A DNA stretch of 34,279 bases from Candidatus Ancillula hodotermitis (GCA_031262545.1 JAISHP010000080.1:1-34279); one strand, 5' to 3'. Shown: positions 16,303-24,381, numbered from the stretch's first letter. Notes: generated from the sequence alone by a model not told the origin. Made by a program: numbers and translations.

Positions 16303-16482
16303 ATGATAAATCAAAATGAAATTGTAAAAATAGTAGTATCGTGTATTTTGGTGTTGCTGGCAGTTGTCATTCTCATTATTTTTTTAATAAATGTCTTAAA
16401 AGGTCAGAGAAAATTAAAAGGTAGTCATGAAAAAGTTAAATATTTACAAAATAGAATATCAGATAGCAAAGAAAGGAGGTGA
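16303..16482 (+). CDS. Small single-pass membrane protein, unknown
   Basis: 59 residues: short polar N terminus, one strongly hydrophobic helix (about residues 8-30, IVVSCILVLLAVVILIIFLI), then a basic Lys/Arg-rich cytoplasmic tail ending in SKERR. The ATG at 16303 is preferred over the upstream GTG because of the TAATG overlap and an A/G-rich AAAAGAGAA before it. The stop TGA lies within the ribosome binding site of the following gene, so the two are tightly coupled. No family recognised; size and neighbours would suit a toxin-like or regulatory membrane peptide, but nothing proves this. Confidence 0.5.
   Translation: MINQNEIVKIVVSCILVLLAVVILIIFLINVLKGQRKLKGSHEKVKYLQNRISDSKERR
16472..16482 (+). 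promoter_or_regulatory. Near-perfect Shine-Dalgarno sequence
   Basis: AAAGGAGGTGA is fully complementary to the 16S rRNA 3' end and lies 5 nt before the ATG at 16488. It stands out among the many leaderless genes here and fixes the next gene's start at 16488. Confidence 0.75.
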
Positions 16483-16487
16483 TTAAA

Positions 16488-16685
16488 ATGGGATTATTCG
16501 GAGATATTTTTAAAATAATTGACAAAGACCCAAAGCCTTTAGGAGATTGTCAAATTGGTAAATATCATAATGGTAATCTTGTGGGTATGCAGATCGCTCA
16601 CTATAACGATATTCAAGGTAATAAGTCGGTTGGAGAAGAGGTAAAGCCATATCTTTTAAATGGTAATATTCAGAGATGGATGTAG
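16488..16685 (+). CDS. Small hypothetical protein
   Basis: 65 residues starting MGLFGDIFKIIDKDPKPLGD and ending at a TAG. It is soluble, with mixed charge and several Gly and Asn, and has no signal, membrane segment, Cys cluster or known motif. The very strong ribosome binding site suggests efficient translation. It follows the small membrane protein with overlapping control signals and precedes a 149-residue unknown gene, so the three probably form one small operon. I do not recognise it. Confidence 0.5.
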   Translation: MGLFGDIFKIIDKDPKPLGDCQIGKYHNGNLVGMQIAHYNDIQGNKSVGEEVKPYLLNGNIQRWM

Positions 16686-16760
16686 TTAGTAAATATTCCT
16701 AGACAAGAATTTAAACTGTCTATTTTAAGTATAAATTTAATACAGAAAGGTTGTAGTAAG

Positions 16761-17210
16761 ATGACTGATGAGATGGAAAAAGTAGAAGAGAATAATGAAA
16801 ATTCTGTGTGGAAAGAAAAGGTATCAAAGGCAATCACAGATTTTTTGACTAATTTTTCAGATAAAATAATTGATGGCGAGGGAATTCTGACTATTATCCC
16901 AGAAAAATATCATGATGTTGTTGGTGAAATTGTAAAAAAAACCCCTATGTTAAAGTCAACAATGAAACCAGCAAAAACTGTCGCTGATGAATATAAACAA
17001 AAATTTAACGGTGATATTGAAAAGGCAGTTAAACAAGTTAAAAAAGATTGTATTGCCCAGTGTGCGATTGTTGGCGGGGTTACTGCTGCTCCTTCTGTTA
17101 TTCCTGGTGCAGGAACAATTTCTGAAATCGCACTATTTATTAGTGTTGATATCCCATTGACATATGACTTTGAAGTGACTTTGAAATTTGATAACCAAAC
17201 GCTTCTATAA
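16761..17210 (+). CDS. Hypothetical protein with altered, insertion-derived C terminus
   Basis: 149 residues. The first half is acidic and helical (SKAITDFLTNFSDKIIDG, then YHDVVGEIVKKTP). A hydrophobic Ala/Gly segment follows (about 115-137, AIVGGVTAAPSVIPGAGTIS then EIALFISVDIPL), vaguely like EcsC-type proteins; I do not claim that family. The last dozen codons (FEVTLKFDNQTLL) run into DNA that, on the other strand, encodes the internal end of a transposase fragment, so the natural C terminus was probably replaced by an insertion. AGAAAGG lies about 11 nt before the ATG. It may be a truncated, non-functional gene. Confidence 0.45.
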   Translation: MTDEMEKVEENNENSVWKEKVSKAITDFLTNFSDKIIDGEGILTIIPEKYHDVVGEIVKKTPMLKSTMKPAKTVADEYKQKFNGDIEKAVKQVKKDCIAQCAIVGGVTAAPSVIPGAGTISEIALFISVDIPLTYDFEVTLKFDNQTLL

Positions 17211-17301
17211 ACTCATCTAATATTCTACTCTTTTCCTTTCTTGATTTGGTTTTGACATATCTTTTTTGATAAGAGCGTTTAAGCTCATTTCTTGTACTTA
17301 T
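17191..17301 (-). pseudogene. Transposase N-terminal scrap
   Basis: On the minus strand the codons from 17301 read as the start of an integrase-core transposase: STRNELKRSYQKRY, KSRKEKSRILDEFIEAFGY. This resembles the N terminus of transposases whose typical form is STRKEL..RYRKASKKEK..ILDEF..TTGY. AAGGAGG (17307-17313) stands at normal distance, but the codon at the start position is ATA rather than ATG, and homology ends after FGY at 17191. No DDE catalytic part and no matching 3' end is present. It is a dead insertion-sequence remnant; the exact IS family is uncertain. Confidence 0.55.
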
Positions 17302-17459
17302 ACTTACCTCCTTGCACATAATAATATTGTATCGCTAGAGTAAGATTTTTAACTTTGGGAATTAATTAGTCTAAACTTCATTTAGGTAAGAAAAACTTTT
17401 GGGAACGTCGATGAACTATACTGGGAACATGAATTAAATAATTGAGTGTTATAATTTAT

Positions 17460-17489
17460 GCAAATCAGGGAATTGATTCCCTAATTTGC
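17460..17489. repeat. 14-bp inverted repeat between two -10 boxes upstream of an ATPase
   Basis: GCAAATCAGGGAAT (17460-17473) and ATTCCCTAATTTGC (17476-17489) are reverse complements with one mismatch and a TG loop. A TATAAT at 17453-17458 lies just before it and the ATPase's own TATAAT at 17501-17506 just after. It may be an operator or attenuator for the ATPase at 17513. Confidence 0.5.
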
Positions 17490-17500
17490 AGATATTTTGT

Positions 17501-17506
17501 TATAAT
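17501..17506 (+). promoter_or_regulatory. -10 box of the ATPase gene at 17513
   Basis: TATAAT, 6 nt before the ATG at 17513. It shows that the in-frame upstream ATG at 17486 is not the start. Confidence 0.6.
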
Positions 17507-17512
17507 ATTTTT

Positions 17513-18664
17513 ATGATTAAAAGAGAAATTGAAGCAACCTTATTAAAAACTGCGAAAAGTTTTCCTGTTGTATTTTTGACTGGACCAAGGCAATCTGGAA
17601 AATCGACATTGCTTAAGTACTCTTTTCCTGACTATACCTATGTAAACCTTGAAGATCCTGATCGTCTACTTTTAGCTAAAGAAGACCCAAGGGGGTTTTT
17701 GTCTTCTTTGGGAGAGAAGTCTATCATTGACGAGGCGCAATTGTATCCAGAGCTATTTTCCTATATCCAAGGAATAGTTGATAAAGTAAATAAACCCGGA
17801 ATGTTTATTTTGTCTGGTTCCCAAAATTTTCTTCTTTTTGAAAAGATTACCCAAAGTCTAGCAGGAAGAGTAGGAATTCTTGAATTATTACCTTTTTCAA
17901 ATTATGAACTAGTAAACTCTAAAATTTCATTTAGCAATATTGATGATTGGCTTTTTAATGGGAGTTATCCAAGACTATATGACATGAAAATTGATCCAGA
18001 TCTATACTTTGCAAATTACATTAGAACTTATATTGAACGAGATGTCAGACAAATTAAGAACATTACAAGTCTAGAAAAATTTATTCGATTCATGAAACTA
18101 CTTGCCGCTAGAGTTGGACAACAGTTAAATATTTCTAACTTATCAAATGAAGCAGATATAGATTCGAAAACTGTTCGAGATTGGCTATCAATTCTTGAAG
18201 CTAGCTACATTATCAAAATTCTCTATCCCTACCATCCGAATTTTAATAAACGCTATACAAAAAGCCCTAAAATTTATTTTTATGATTCTGGAATAGTTTG
18301 TTCACTTCTCGAAATTGAAAGTGCTAAATCTTTAAATCTAAGCCCTATTAGAGGGCATCTTTTTGAGTCGCAAATAATCAGTGAATACATAAAACGCCGA
18401 TATGCCAAAGGCAAAACCGCTAACGTTTATTTTTATCGGGAATCTGAAATTGATGAAATAGACTTAATTTACTCTGATCAAGGCAAAATACATCTTTGCG
18501 AGATAAAAAGTTCTCAAACAGCTAAATCTAATTTTGCAAAAACTGTCAACAAATTATCGGATCGAATCAATAAAGACGCCAAAAAATTAGTTATATATTC
18601 AGGGCAAGAAGAAATGCATATAAATAATGTTACCTACAAACCTTGGAGTAAGTTCTTAATGTGA
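17513..18664 (+). CDS. AAA/DUF4143 ATPase, intact, nuclease-like motif complete
   Basis: 383 residues from the leaderless ATG. The ATPase domain shows P-loop GPRQSGKST (24-32), EDPD, Walker B region KSIIDEAQLYPELF and SGSQNF with LAGRVGILELLPFS. The middle DUF4143 segment includes YIERDVRQIKN and SKTVRDWLSILEASYII. The C-terminal part has YFYDSGIVCSLL, GHLFESQIISEY and the signature EIDEIDLIYSDQG followed by CEIKSSQ, a full D..E-x-K arrangement unlike the ATPases at positions 1 and 1755. It is an intact relative of the remnant at 14692, so this branch has been acquired at least twice in 4 kb or was duplicated. Function unknown. Confidence 0.9.
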   Translation: MIKREIEATLLKTAKSFPVVFLTGPRQSGKSTLLKYSFPDYTYVNLEDPDRLLLAKEDPRGFLSSLGEKSIIDEAQLYPELFSYIQGIVDKVNKPGMFILSGSQNFLLFEKITQSLAGRVGILELLPFSNYELVNSKISFSNIDDWLFNGSYPRLYDMKIDPDLYFANYIRTYIERDVRQIKNITSLEKFIRFMKLLAARVGQQLNISNLSNEADIDSKTVRDWLSILEASYIIKILYPYHPNFNKRYTKSPKIYFYDSGIVCSLLEIESAKSLNLSPIRGHLFESQIISEYIKRRYAKGKTANVYFYRESEIDEIDLIYSDQGKIHLCEIKSSQTAKSNFAKTVNKLSDRINKDAKKLVIYSGQEEMHINNVTYKPWSKFLM

Positions 18665-18836
18665 CAAATGTTGTCCCACAATTTTAATACTTAAAATTGT
18701 AGCACATTTTAGCAAGTTTTCATTTATATTATGAAAAGTTTTGATGGGTGTTTTTCTGCACCGCCATGTCAGGTTCAGTGGGTTTAAAAAATTTCGCTGG
18801 TATAATAGAATAAAGTAAAAAGAGAAAGGAAAAAAG

Positions 18837-19349
18837 ATGACAAATAATGATGTTCTTTTAATGGCTGATGATGGAAGCGGAGTATTTGGTATTCTTGCGG
18901 GGTTAGGAATTTTTGCGATTCTTGTATATGCGCTTGAAATTGCAGGCTTTGTTTTCGCTTATATTAATGTTTCACACTCACTGAAGAGAAGAATTAATAA
19001 AGGTGAAGAGTGGAGTGCAGCTAATTTGTTCTTATTTATTTTAGGATGGGGATTTGCAGGTGCTTACACTTGTGGTCTAGCAAATATTATTTATTTCTTT
19101 GTAAAACGTCAAGAAATTCAGGCTACTAATGAAGAATATAAGCAAAGAATGAATAGAACTTTACAAGAAAATATGCAAAATGGAACAAATGGATTCACGT
19201 CAAACAATTTTGGACCAGTGCCAAATCCAGCTCCTACTGGACAAGCTCAAAATCCAACTCAAAATTCAGGAATGCAAAATCCAATTCAAGGTGATAATAA
19301 TCAGGATAGTGCAAATAATAATTTTGGATTTGGTGGACCAACACAATAA
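18837..19349 (+). CDS. Membrane protein with Asn/Gln/Pro-rich tail
   Basis: 170 residues. Two hydrophobic regions (about 15-47 and 60-85) are joined by a basic loop (SLKRRINKGEEW). A charged stretch follows, and from about residue 105 a low-complexity Asn/Gln/Pro/Gly tail (PNPAPTGQAQNPTQNSGMQN) runs to the end. No family recognised; the tail resembles disordered cytoplasmic tails of actinobacterial envelope proteins. The start is well supported: TATAAT at 18801-18806 and AGAAAGGA at 18823-18830 before the ATG. The 170 bases upstream contain a perfect 10-bp AT-rich hairpin (18678-18687 with 18691-18700) and no gene. A strong terminator follows. Confidence 0.65.
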   Translation: MTNNDVLLMADDGSGVFGILAGLGIFAILVYALEIAGFVFAYINVSHSLKRRINKGEEWSAANLFLFILGWGFAGAYTCGLANIIYFFVKRQEIQATNEEYKQRMNRTLQENMQNGTNGFTSNNFGPVPNPAPTGQAQNPTQNSGMQNPIQGDNNQDSANNNFGFGGPTQ

Positions 19350-19374
19350 ATATATATAAAACTATTATTGCAAG

Positions 19375-19402
19375 AAGGAGGCTCTGTCCTCCTTTTTGTT
19401 TT
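19375..19402 (+). terminator. Intrinsic terminator before prfB
   Basis: AAGGAGG (19375-19381), loop CTCTGT, CCTCCTT (19388-19394) running into a T tract. It ends the membrane-protein transcript about 10 nt before the prfB -10 box. Confidence 0.85.
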
Positions 19403-19431
19403 TAATATGTGGGATAATGTAAAAGAGATTT

Positions 19432-20556
19432 ATGCTAGAAGAAGAAATTGAAGATTTACACAAGAAATTTAAGCAAATTGTTGCAGTATTAAAGCCTGCT
19501 CAGATGGAAGATGAGCTAAATACTTTAAGAAAAGAAGCTAGTGATCCAGATTTGTGGAGCAATCAAGAAAATGCTCAAAAAATCACAAGTCAATTAAAAC
19601 ATACTGAATCTAGTTTAAATAAAATTAAAAATTTAAGAAGTGAATTAAATGACTTAGACGTCTTAATAGAATTTGCAAAAGAAGAAGTAAATAGTGGAAA
19701 CAAAGAAGCAAGTTCTCAATATTTAAGTCAAGCTAAAACCGAATTAGAAGGATTGCAAGAAAGAATAGATGAATTAGAAATTCAGACCTTGCTATCAGGT
19801 AAATTTGATGAACGTCAGGCAGTGATGACAATTCGTTCAGGAGCGGGTGGGGTAGAGGCCGCTGATTGGGCAAGTATGCTTTTAAGAATGTATTCTCGTT
19901 ATTTTGAAAAAAAGAATTATTCATATTCTGTTGATGATATTAGTTATAATGATGAAGCAGGAATTAAATCAGCCACAATAGAGATTCAAGAACCTTATGC
20001 TTTTGGAGAGTTGGCTTTAGAGGCGGGAACACATAGACTTGTTCGTCAATCTCCGTTTAATGCTAAAAGTAAAAGGGAGACATCTTTTGCTGCTGTAGAA
20101 GTAATTCCGTTAATTGAAGCAACTGATCATATTGATATTCCTGATTCAGAAATTAAAGTTGATGTTTTTAGAGCAAGTGGACCTGGTGGGCAATGTGTTA
20201 ATACAACAGATTCAGCAGTTAGATTAACTCATATTCCAACAGGAATAGTTGTTTCAATGCAGAATGAAAAAAGTCAGATACAAAATCGGGCTGCTGCTAT
20301 GAGAGTTTTACAATCAAGATTATTGATTCTAAAACAGGAACAAGAGGCTAAAGAAAAGAAAGAGTTAGCAGGAGATATCAAAGCTAGTTGGGGTGACCAA
20401 ATTAGAAATTATGTTTTGCATCCATATCAAATGGTTAAAGATTTAAGAACTGGAGTTGAAACTGCTCAAACTTCTGCTGTTTTGGATGGAGATTTAGATA
20501 AATTTGTTAAAGCAGAGATAAGATATCGGGCAATGAAGGAACGTAGTGAGAGATAA
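19432..20556 (+). CDS. prfB: Peptide chain release factor 2
   Basis: RF2 releases peptides at UAA and UGA. 374 residues. The stop-codon reading tripeptide SPF is at 207-209 (RF1 has P-x-T), and the catalytic GGQ is at 252-254 in SGPGGQCVNTTDSAVR. The N-terminal helical domain is complete. The reading frame is continuous from the ATG, with no CTTTGA slippage site near codon 25, so the autoregulatory frameshift known from E. coli is absent. GGGATAATG (19411-19419) is the likely -10 region, giving a very short leader. helY overlaps the last 11 nt. UGA is used as a stop here, for example at 15156 and 18664, in agreement with a functional RF2. Confidence 0.95.
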   Translation: MLEEEIEDLHKKFKQIVAVLKPAQMEDELNTLRKEASDPDLWSNQENAQKITSQLKHTESSLNKIKNLRSELNDLDVLIEFAKEEVNSGNKEASSQYLSQAKTELEGLQERIDELEIQTLLSGKFDERQAVMTIRSGAGGVEAADWASMLLRMYSRYFEKKNYSYSVDDISYNDEAGIKSATIEIQEPYAFGELALEAGTHRLVRQSPFNAKSKRETSFAAVEVIPLIEATDHIDIPDSEIKVDVFRASGPGGQCVNTTDSAVRLTHIPTGIVVSMQNEKSQIQNRAAAMRVLQSRLLILKQEQEAKEKKELAGDIKASWGDQIRNYVLHPYQMVKDLRTGVETAQTSAVLDGDLDKFVKAEIRYRAMKERSER

Positions 20557-22897
20557 ATTTATTGAGAATCTTGGATTTATTCCTGACTCTTTTCAGCTTG
20601 AGGCTTTTAAATATATTGAAAAAGAGACAAATCTTTTAGTTGCTGCACCAACCGGAGCAGGTAAAACTCTAGTTGGCGAGTATGCAATTTGGTGTGCTGT
20701 AAATGATGCTTTAGAGGGAGAGAGAAATAAAGTATTTTATACAACTCCAATTAAAGCATTAAGTAATCAAAAATATCACGATTTATTAAAAGAGTACGGA
20801 TATGATAAAGTCGGGTTAATTACGGGTGATACTGTTATCAATTCAGAAGCTCAAGTTGTAGTAATGACAACCGAAGTCTTACGAAATATGCTTTATGATA
20901 ATTCTACGACTTTAATTGGATTAAAATCTGTTGTGATGGATGAAGTTCACTATTTAGGAGATAAATCCAGAGGGTCTGTTTGGGAAGAGGTTTTGATTCA
21001 TATAAATAAAGATGTGAATATTATTGCTTTATCAGCAACGGTTTCTAATTTGGAAGAATTTTCTGGATGGCTTGAAGAGGTTAGAGGAAATTGTGAAGTG
21101 GTTGTTTCAGAAAAACGACCTATTGAATTGAAACAATATATTATGCTTGGCAATGGGAAGACAGGTAATGGGAAGACAGGTAATGAAAAGTCAGAAAATT
21201 TATTATCTCTTTACGAAGATGATGGGAAAACTATAAACCCCATATTGTTTAAAAGAATGAGAACTGAATTAAAATTTAATCCAAGGGGGTATAAAAGGAA
21301 TTATCATAAAGGTAAACCGGGAAGATCAAGACCAAATTTAAACAAAAAAGCTGAAAGAGTTTTACCAAGAAGAGTTGATACAATAAAAGAATTGAAGAAA
21401 AAAGATATGCTGCCGTGTATATTTTTTATTTTTTCTCGAAAGGGTTGTGATGAAGCACTTTCAGGTGTTATGAAATTTGGTGAACAATTGACCACATCAG
21501 ATGAGGCTTGGGAAATAGCCAATTTTTTACGTTCTGAAGTTGAGTCTAAATTGGAAAATAGAGAGTTGATTACTTTGGGGTATGCCGACTTTTTAAGTGC
21601 GGCTATGGATGGATATGCGGCTCATCATGCTGGGGTTTTGCAGATTTTTAGAGAAGCCACAGAAAAGTTATTTGAAAAGGGTTTATTAAAATGTGTTTTT
21701 GCCACAGAAACTTTAGCTTTAGGTGTGAATATGCCAGCTAGGACAGTTGTAATTGAGAGATTGACTAAATTTAATGGTGTTGGTCACGAGAAATTAACTC
21801 CTGGAGAATTTACACAGTTTACAGGTAGAGCAGGAAGAAGAGGAAAAGATACTGTAGGATATTCGGTTGTTTTGGATCAAAAGGAATTACAGCCAACAGA
21901 TGTGGCTAACCTGGTTTCGAATAGAGTTTACCCATTAATTTCAAGTTTTCAACCTAATTATAATATGGTTGCAAATTTACTTAAAAAAGTTTCTGAAGAG
22001 CAGGCAAAAGTAATATTGAAAAAATCATATGCTCAATATCAGCTTGATCAAAAATCAAAAGAATTACAAGAAAGAATAGATGATTATTCTGGTGCGCTCG
22101 CAGGGTATCAAAAACATTTTGAAGATTCTAATCAAAATTCTGCGAAAAGGTGGAAAAATAGATATAATAAAACGATGGCGAAAAAGGGGAGAATTGAAAA
22201 TCAACTCGAGCAAAATAATTTACAATTAGTTAATGAATTCACGAAGATTAAAGCTTTACTAGTAAAATACGATTATTTAAATCAGAATAAATCAAAAGAA
22301 ATAAAATTAACTCAAAAAGGGCATATTTTAACACACATAAATTGTGAGCATGAAATTTTATTAATTGAATCGGTTTTAGAAGGTATTTTTGAAAATCTAA
22401 AACCGGCAGAAATGGCAGCAGTTCTTTCGTGTTTTATTTCTGTTTCTAAAGCAACAAGTTTGACAGATTCTTATATTCCAGGAATACCACAAGAGGTATT
22501 TCAAAAACTGTTTAAATTAGAGTCAACTTGGAAAAAAATTCATATTTTAGAAAAACGATTAGATATTAAATCTCCCAGAGCAGAATTTGAGCTAAATTTT
22601 TCTCTTGTGCAACCAGTTTTTGATTACGCAAACGGAGCAAGTTTAGAAACGATTTTAGATTGCTTTAATCCAAATCAATTTGGAAGGTTTGGCAAACAAA
22701 AAAGGAAAAGAAATTACACCAGAGGAGGAAGACCTTTAGGATTAGGTGATTTTATCCGTTGCACTAAAGGGGTAATTGATCTTTCTGGACAAATCTATAG
22801 AAATTTTGATAATCAACCTCAAATTGCAAAAACTGCAGATCAAGTAATCTATTCTCTAAAGCATGGTTTAATAGCTCTTTTGCTTGATGAGGCGTAA
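20546..22897 (+). CDS. helY: HelY-type DEVH-box RNA helicase
   Basis: 783-residue superfamily 2 helicase of the Ski2/Mtr4-like actinobacterial HelY group, probably acting in RNA processing or decay. Motifs: Q-like FIPDSFQLEAF, Walker A APTGAGKT (34-41), TTPIKALSNQ, DEVHYLGD, SATVSN, IFFIFSRKGCDEAL, FATETLALGVNMPARTVV and FTGRAGRRG. The C-terminal DSHCT-like part runs from about residue 620 (LKPAEMAAVLSCFISVSKAT) to LGDFIRCTKGVIDLSGQIYR. It is shorter than typical HelY proteins (usually 850 or more). A tandem GKTGN repeat lies at about 201-215 in the linker after the first RecA domain. The GTG start overlaps prfB by 11 nt, so the two genes are translationally coupled. Confidence 0.88.
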   Translation: MRDKFIENLGFIPDSFQLEAFKYIEKETNLLVAAPTGAGKTLVGEYAIWCAVNDALEGERNKVFYTTPIKALSNQKYHDLLKEYGYDKVGLITGDTVINSEAQVVVMTTEVLRNMLYDNSTTLIGLKSVVMDEVHYLGDKSRGSVWEEVLIHINKDVNIIALSATVSNLEEFSGWLEEVRGNCEVVVSEKRPIELKQYIMLGNGKTGNGKTGNEKSENLLSLYEDDGKTINPILFKRMRTELKFNPRGYKRNYHKGKPGRSRPNLNKKAERVLPRRVDTIKELKKKDMLPCIFFIFSRKGCDEALSGVMKFGEQLTTSDEAWEIANFLRSEVESKLENRELITLGYADFLSAAMDGYAAHHAGVLQIFREATEKLFEKGLLKCVFATETLALGVNMPARTVVIERLTKFNGVGHEKLTPGEFTQFTGRAGRRGKDTVGYSVVLDQKELQPTDVANLVSNRVYPLISSFQPNYNMVANLLKKVSEEQAKVILKKSYAQYQLDQKSKELQERIDDYSGALAGYQKHFEDSNQNSAKRWKNRYNKTMAKKGRIENQLEQNNLQLVNEFTKIKALLVKYDYLNQNKSKEIKLTQKGHILTHINCEHEILLIESVLEGIFENLKPAEMAAVLSCFISVSKATSLTDSYIPGIPQEVFQKLFKLESTWKKIHILEKRLDIKSPRAEFELNFSLVQPVFDYANGASLETILDCFNPNQFGRFGKQKRKRNYTRGGRPLGLGDFIRCTKGVIDLSGQIYRNFDNQPQIAKTADQVIYSLKHGLIALLLDEA

Positions 22898-23235
22898 TGA
22901 CCTGTATTCAATTTCATAACGTTTTGATTAAGTAGCTGCCTATTTCTTGGAAAATAGTTTATGTCTTCTAACACGCGTATGATTCGCTTCGCTCGTTATT
23001 AAGCTTGTTAGTGAAAATTAAATTTTATTTATATGAATCGCTAAAGCTCTTATAAAATCAAATTTTCTATTACGAAGACACAAATATTTTTAAGAAATAC
23101 AGCTATTCAATAAATTGCAAAATGTCATTCTGAAGTTGATCTAGTGCAGGATGACAGGGTGCTAAGTTCAGGAAGACATACGGTAAGATCCTATTTATTG
23201 TATTATATAAATAAAATAAAAACAAATAAAAAGGA
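22898..23235. other. Non-coding stretch with a REP-like palindrome
   Basis: About 340 bases without a supportable gene. Besides the palindrome at 23123-23156 there is a short imperfect repeat of GATTCGCTTCGCTCG and GAATCGCTAAAGC (near 22981 and 23034). No terminator with a T tract is visible after helY. Confidence 0.5.
23123..23156. repeat. REP-like palindromic element
   Basis: TGTCATTCTG (23123-23132) and CAGGATGACA (23147-23156) form a 10-bp inverted repeat with one G-T pair around a 14-nt loop. The TGTCATTCTG...CAGGATGACA pattern is like dispersed palindromic elements seen in many bacterial genomes. Only one copy is in this window. Confidence 0.5.
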
Positions 23236-23241
23236 GTGCTT

Positions 23242-24381
23242 GTGATTAATCCATTTACACCGTCTTTCGGGGATTTACCGCCTGAGCTGATCGGTCGAAA
23301 AGGAGTTCTTCGAGATATTACTGAGGCATTATTAGGTCCAATTACAGATCCATTCCGTGCTGTTTTATTTACAGGAGCGCGAGGAACCGGTAAAACTGTT
23401 ATGTTGGGCGAAATTTCGGATATTGGTTTAAAAAATGGATATATTGTTGTTAATGTAACAGCAGGAAAAAATTTAGCGCTTGATATTTTGAATCAATTAT
23501 CTGAGCGCTCTAATCATTTACTTGACAAAAAATCTCGTAAAGTATCTGGTATGAACATCGGTAAATTTGGGATAACTTATGTTGATGAAAAACAGGAAGA
23601 ATTGGGATTTAGAACTCGCTTAGAACGTTTAGTTGAAGCAATTAATGAAAAAGGCAGTGGCGTATTAATAACGGTTGATGAAGTCTATAAATATGCCCCA
23701 GGGCTAGAAGAACTTTCAACAGCATTTCAACATTTTAAGCAAGAAAAAAGAAACGTAGCTTTGATGTTAGCAGGTCTTCCTAAAAATATTTCTGACATTT
23801 TGGAAGAAGATGAAAATATTCGAAACTTAACTTTTTTGAGAAGAGCAATCAGAGAAACATTAGGGAATGTAGATATAGATCAAATTGAAAAGGGATATGA
23901 TGATATTATCACTCCTATTACAGGAAAGGTTGATAAATCAATATATGGATAGATAGCAAAAGCAACATTTGGCTATCCGTTTATGATTCAGTTAGTTGGA
24001 TATTACACATTGAGAGATTTTAATCGTAATAACGATAGTGGAATTTTGAGAATAGATAATGTTTCTAACGGTATAAATGAAGCAAAGAGGCAATTAGGCA
24101 ATTTGGTTTATTCTGCTTCGGTTAATGAGCTATCTCAAAGGGATAAAGATGTTTTGGTTGCAATTGCTAGTTTTGACTCAAAAGAAGTTGCAATTTCTGA
24201 TTTGAAAGAAAAGTTACAAGTTACTGGACAGTATCTACAACAATATAAAACTCGGCTTGTTGAAGACGGATTAATAGAAAGTACGAGACATGGATTGATT
24301 AAGATTTCGATTCCATATCTCAAGGAATATATTCTGGAAAATAATAAACGTTTAGACAAAATAGAGGAGTTTCAAGTATAA
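23242..24381 (+). pseudogene. Orc/AAA-type ATP-binding protein split by one amber codon
   Basis: Two same-frame open stretches (to the TAG at 23950-23952, and from there to the TAA at 24379) form one protein of about 379 codons of a type common in actinobacteria: INPFTPSFGDLPPELIGRKG, P-loop GARGTGKT, VDEVYKYAPGLEEL, LMLAGLP, the interrupted YG-stop-IAKATFGYPFMIQLVGYY, then a C-terminal winged-helix-like region (EVAISDLKEKLQVTGQYLQQ). A single change in the TAG would restore the gene, and the downstream half has not gathered further stops, so inactivation is recent or the codon is read through. The GTG at 23242 is preferred because AAGGAG at 23231-23236 is correctly spaced. The tRNA promoter overlaps its 3' end. 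Role unknown. Confidence 0.8.

Larger units (their letters stand above)
16099..16303 (+). pseudogene. Short ORF interrupted at an (AC)6 repeat; possible slippage switch
   Basis: From the ATG at 16099 the frame reads 26 codons (MKVSLVKGRIDRNIGYVVCI, then GYTHTQ) and stops at TAA 16177-16179, immediately after the dinucleotide tract ACACACACACACA (16163-16175). One extra AC unit would carry the frame on for a total of 68 codons, with no further stop until TAA at 16301-16303. That stop shares a base with the ATG of the next gene (TAATG), a classic coupling junction. The fit suggests the long form is or was the real gene, now out of frame by one repeat unit, either by decay or as a reversible switch. 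The product is basic, Asn/Phe-rich and unrecognised. Confidence 0.4.

Noticed and set aside
17486-17513. ATPase start at the upstream ATG (17486)
   Set aside because: The extra nine residues (MQIFCYNIF) have no family match and cover the inverted repeat and the -10 box.
19432-19530. Programmed frameshift in prfB
   Set aside because: The first codons contain no CTTTGA or internal stop; the frame is continuous, as in other lineages without this control.
23950-23952. TAG recoded as a sense codon
   Set aside because: TAG ends other genes here (2946-2948, 16683-16685 and 32236-32238), and no pyrrolysine or suppressor genes are visible. A nonsense mutation is simpler.
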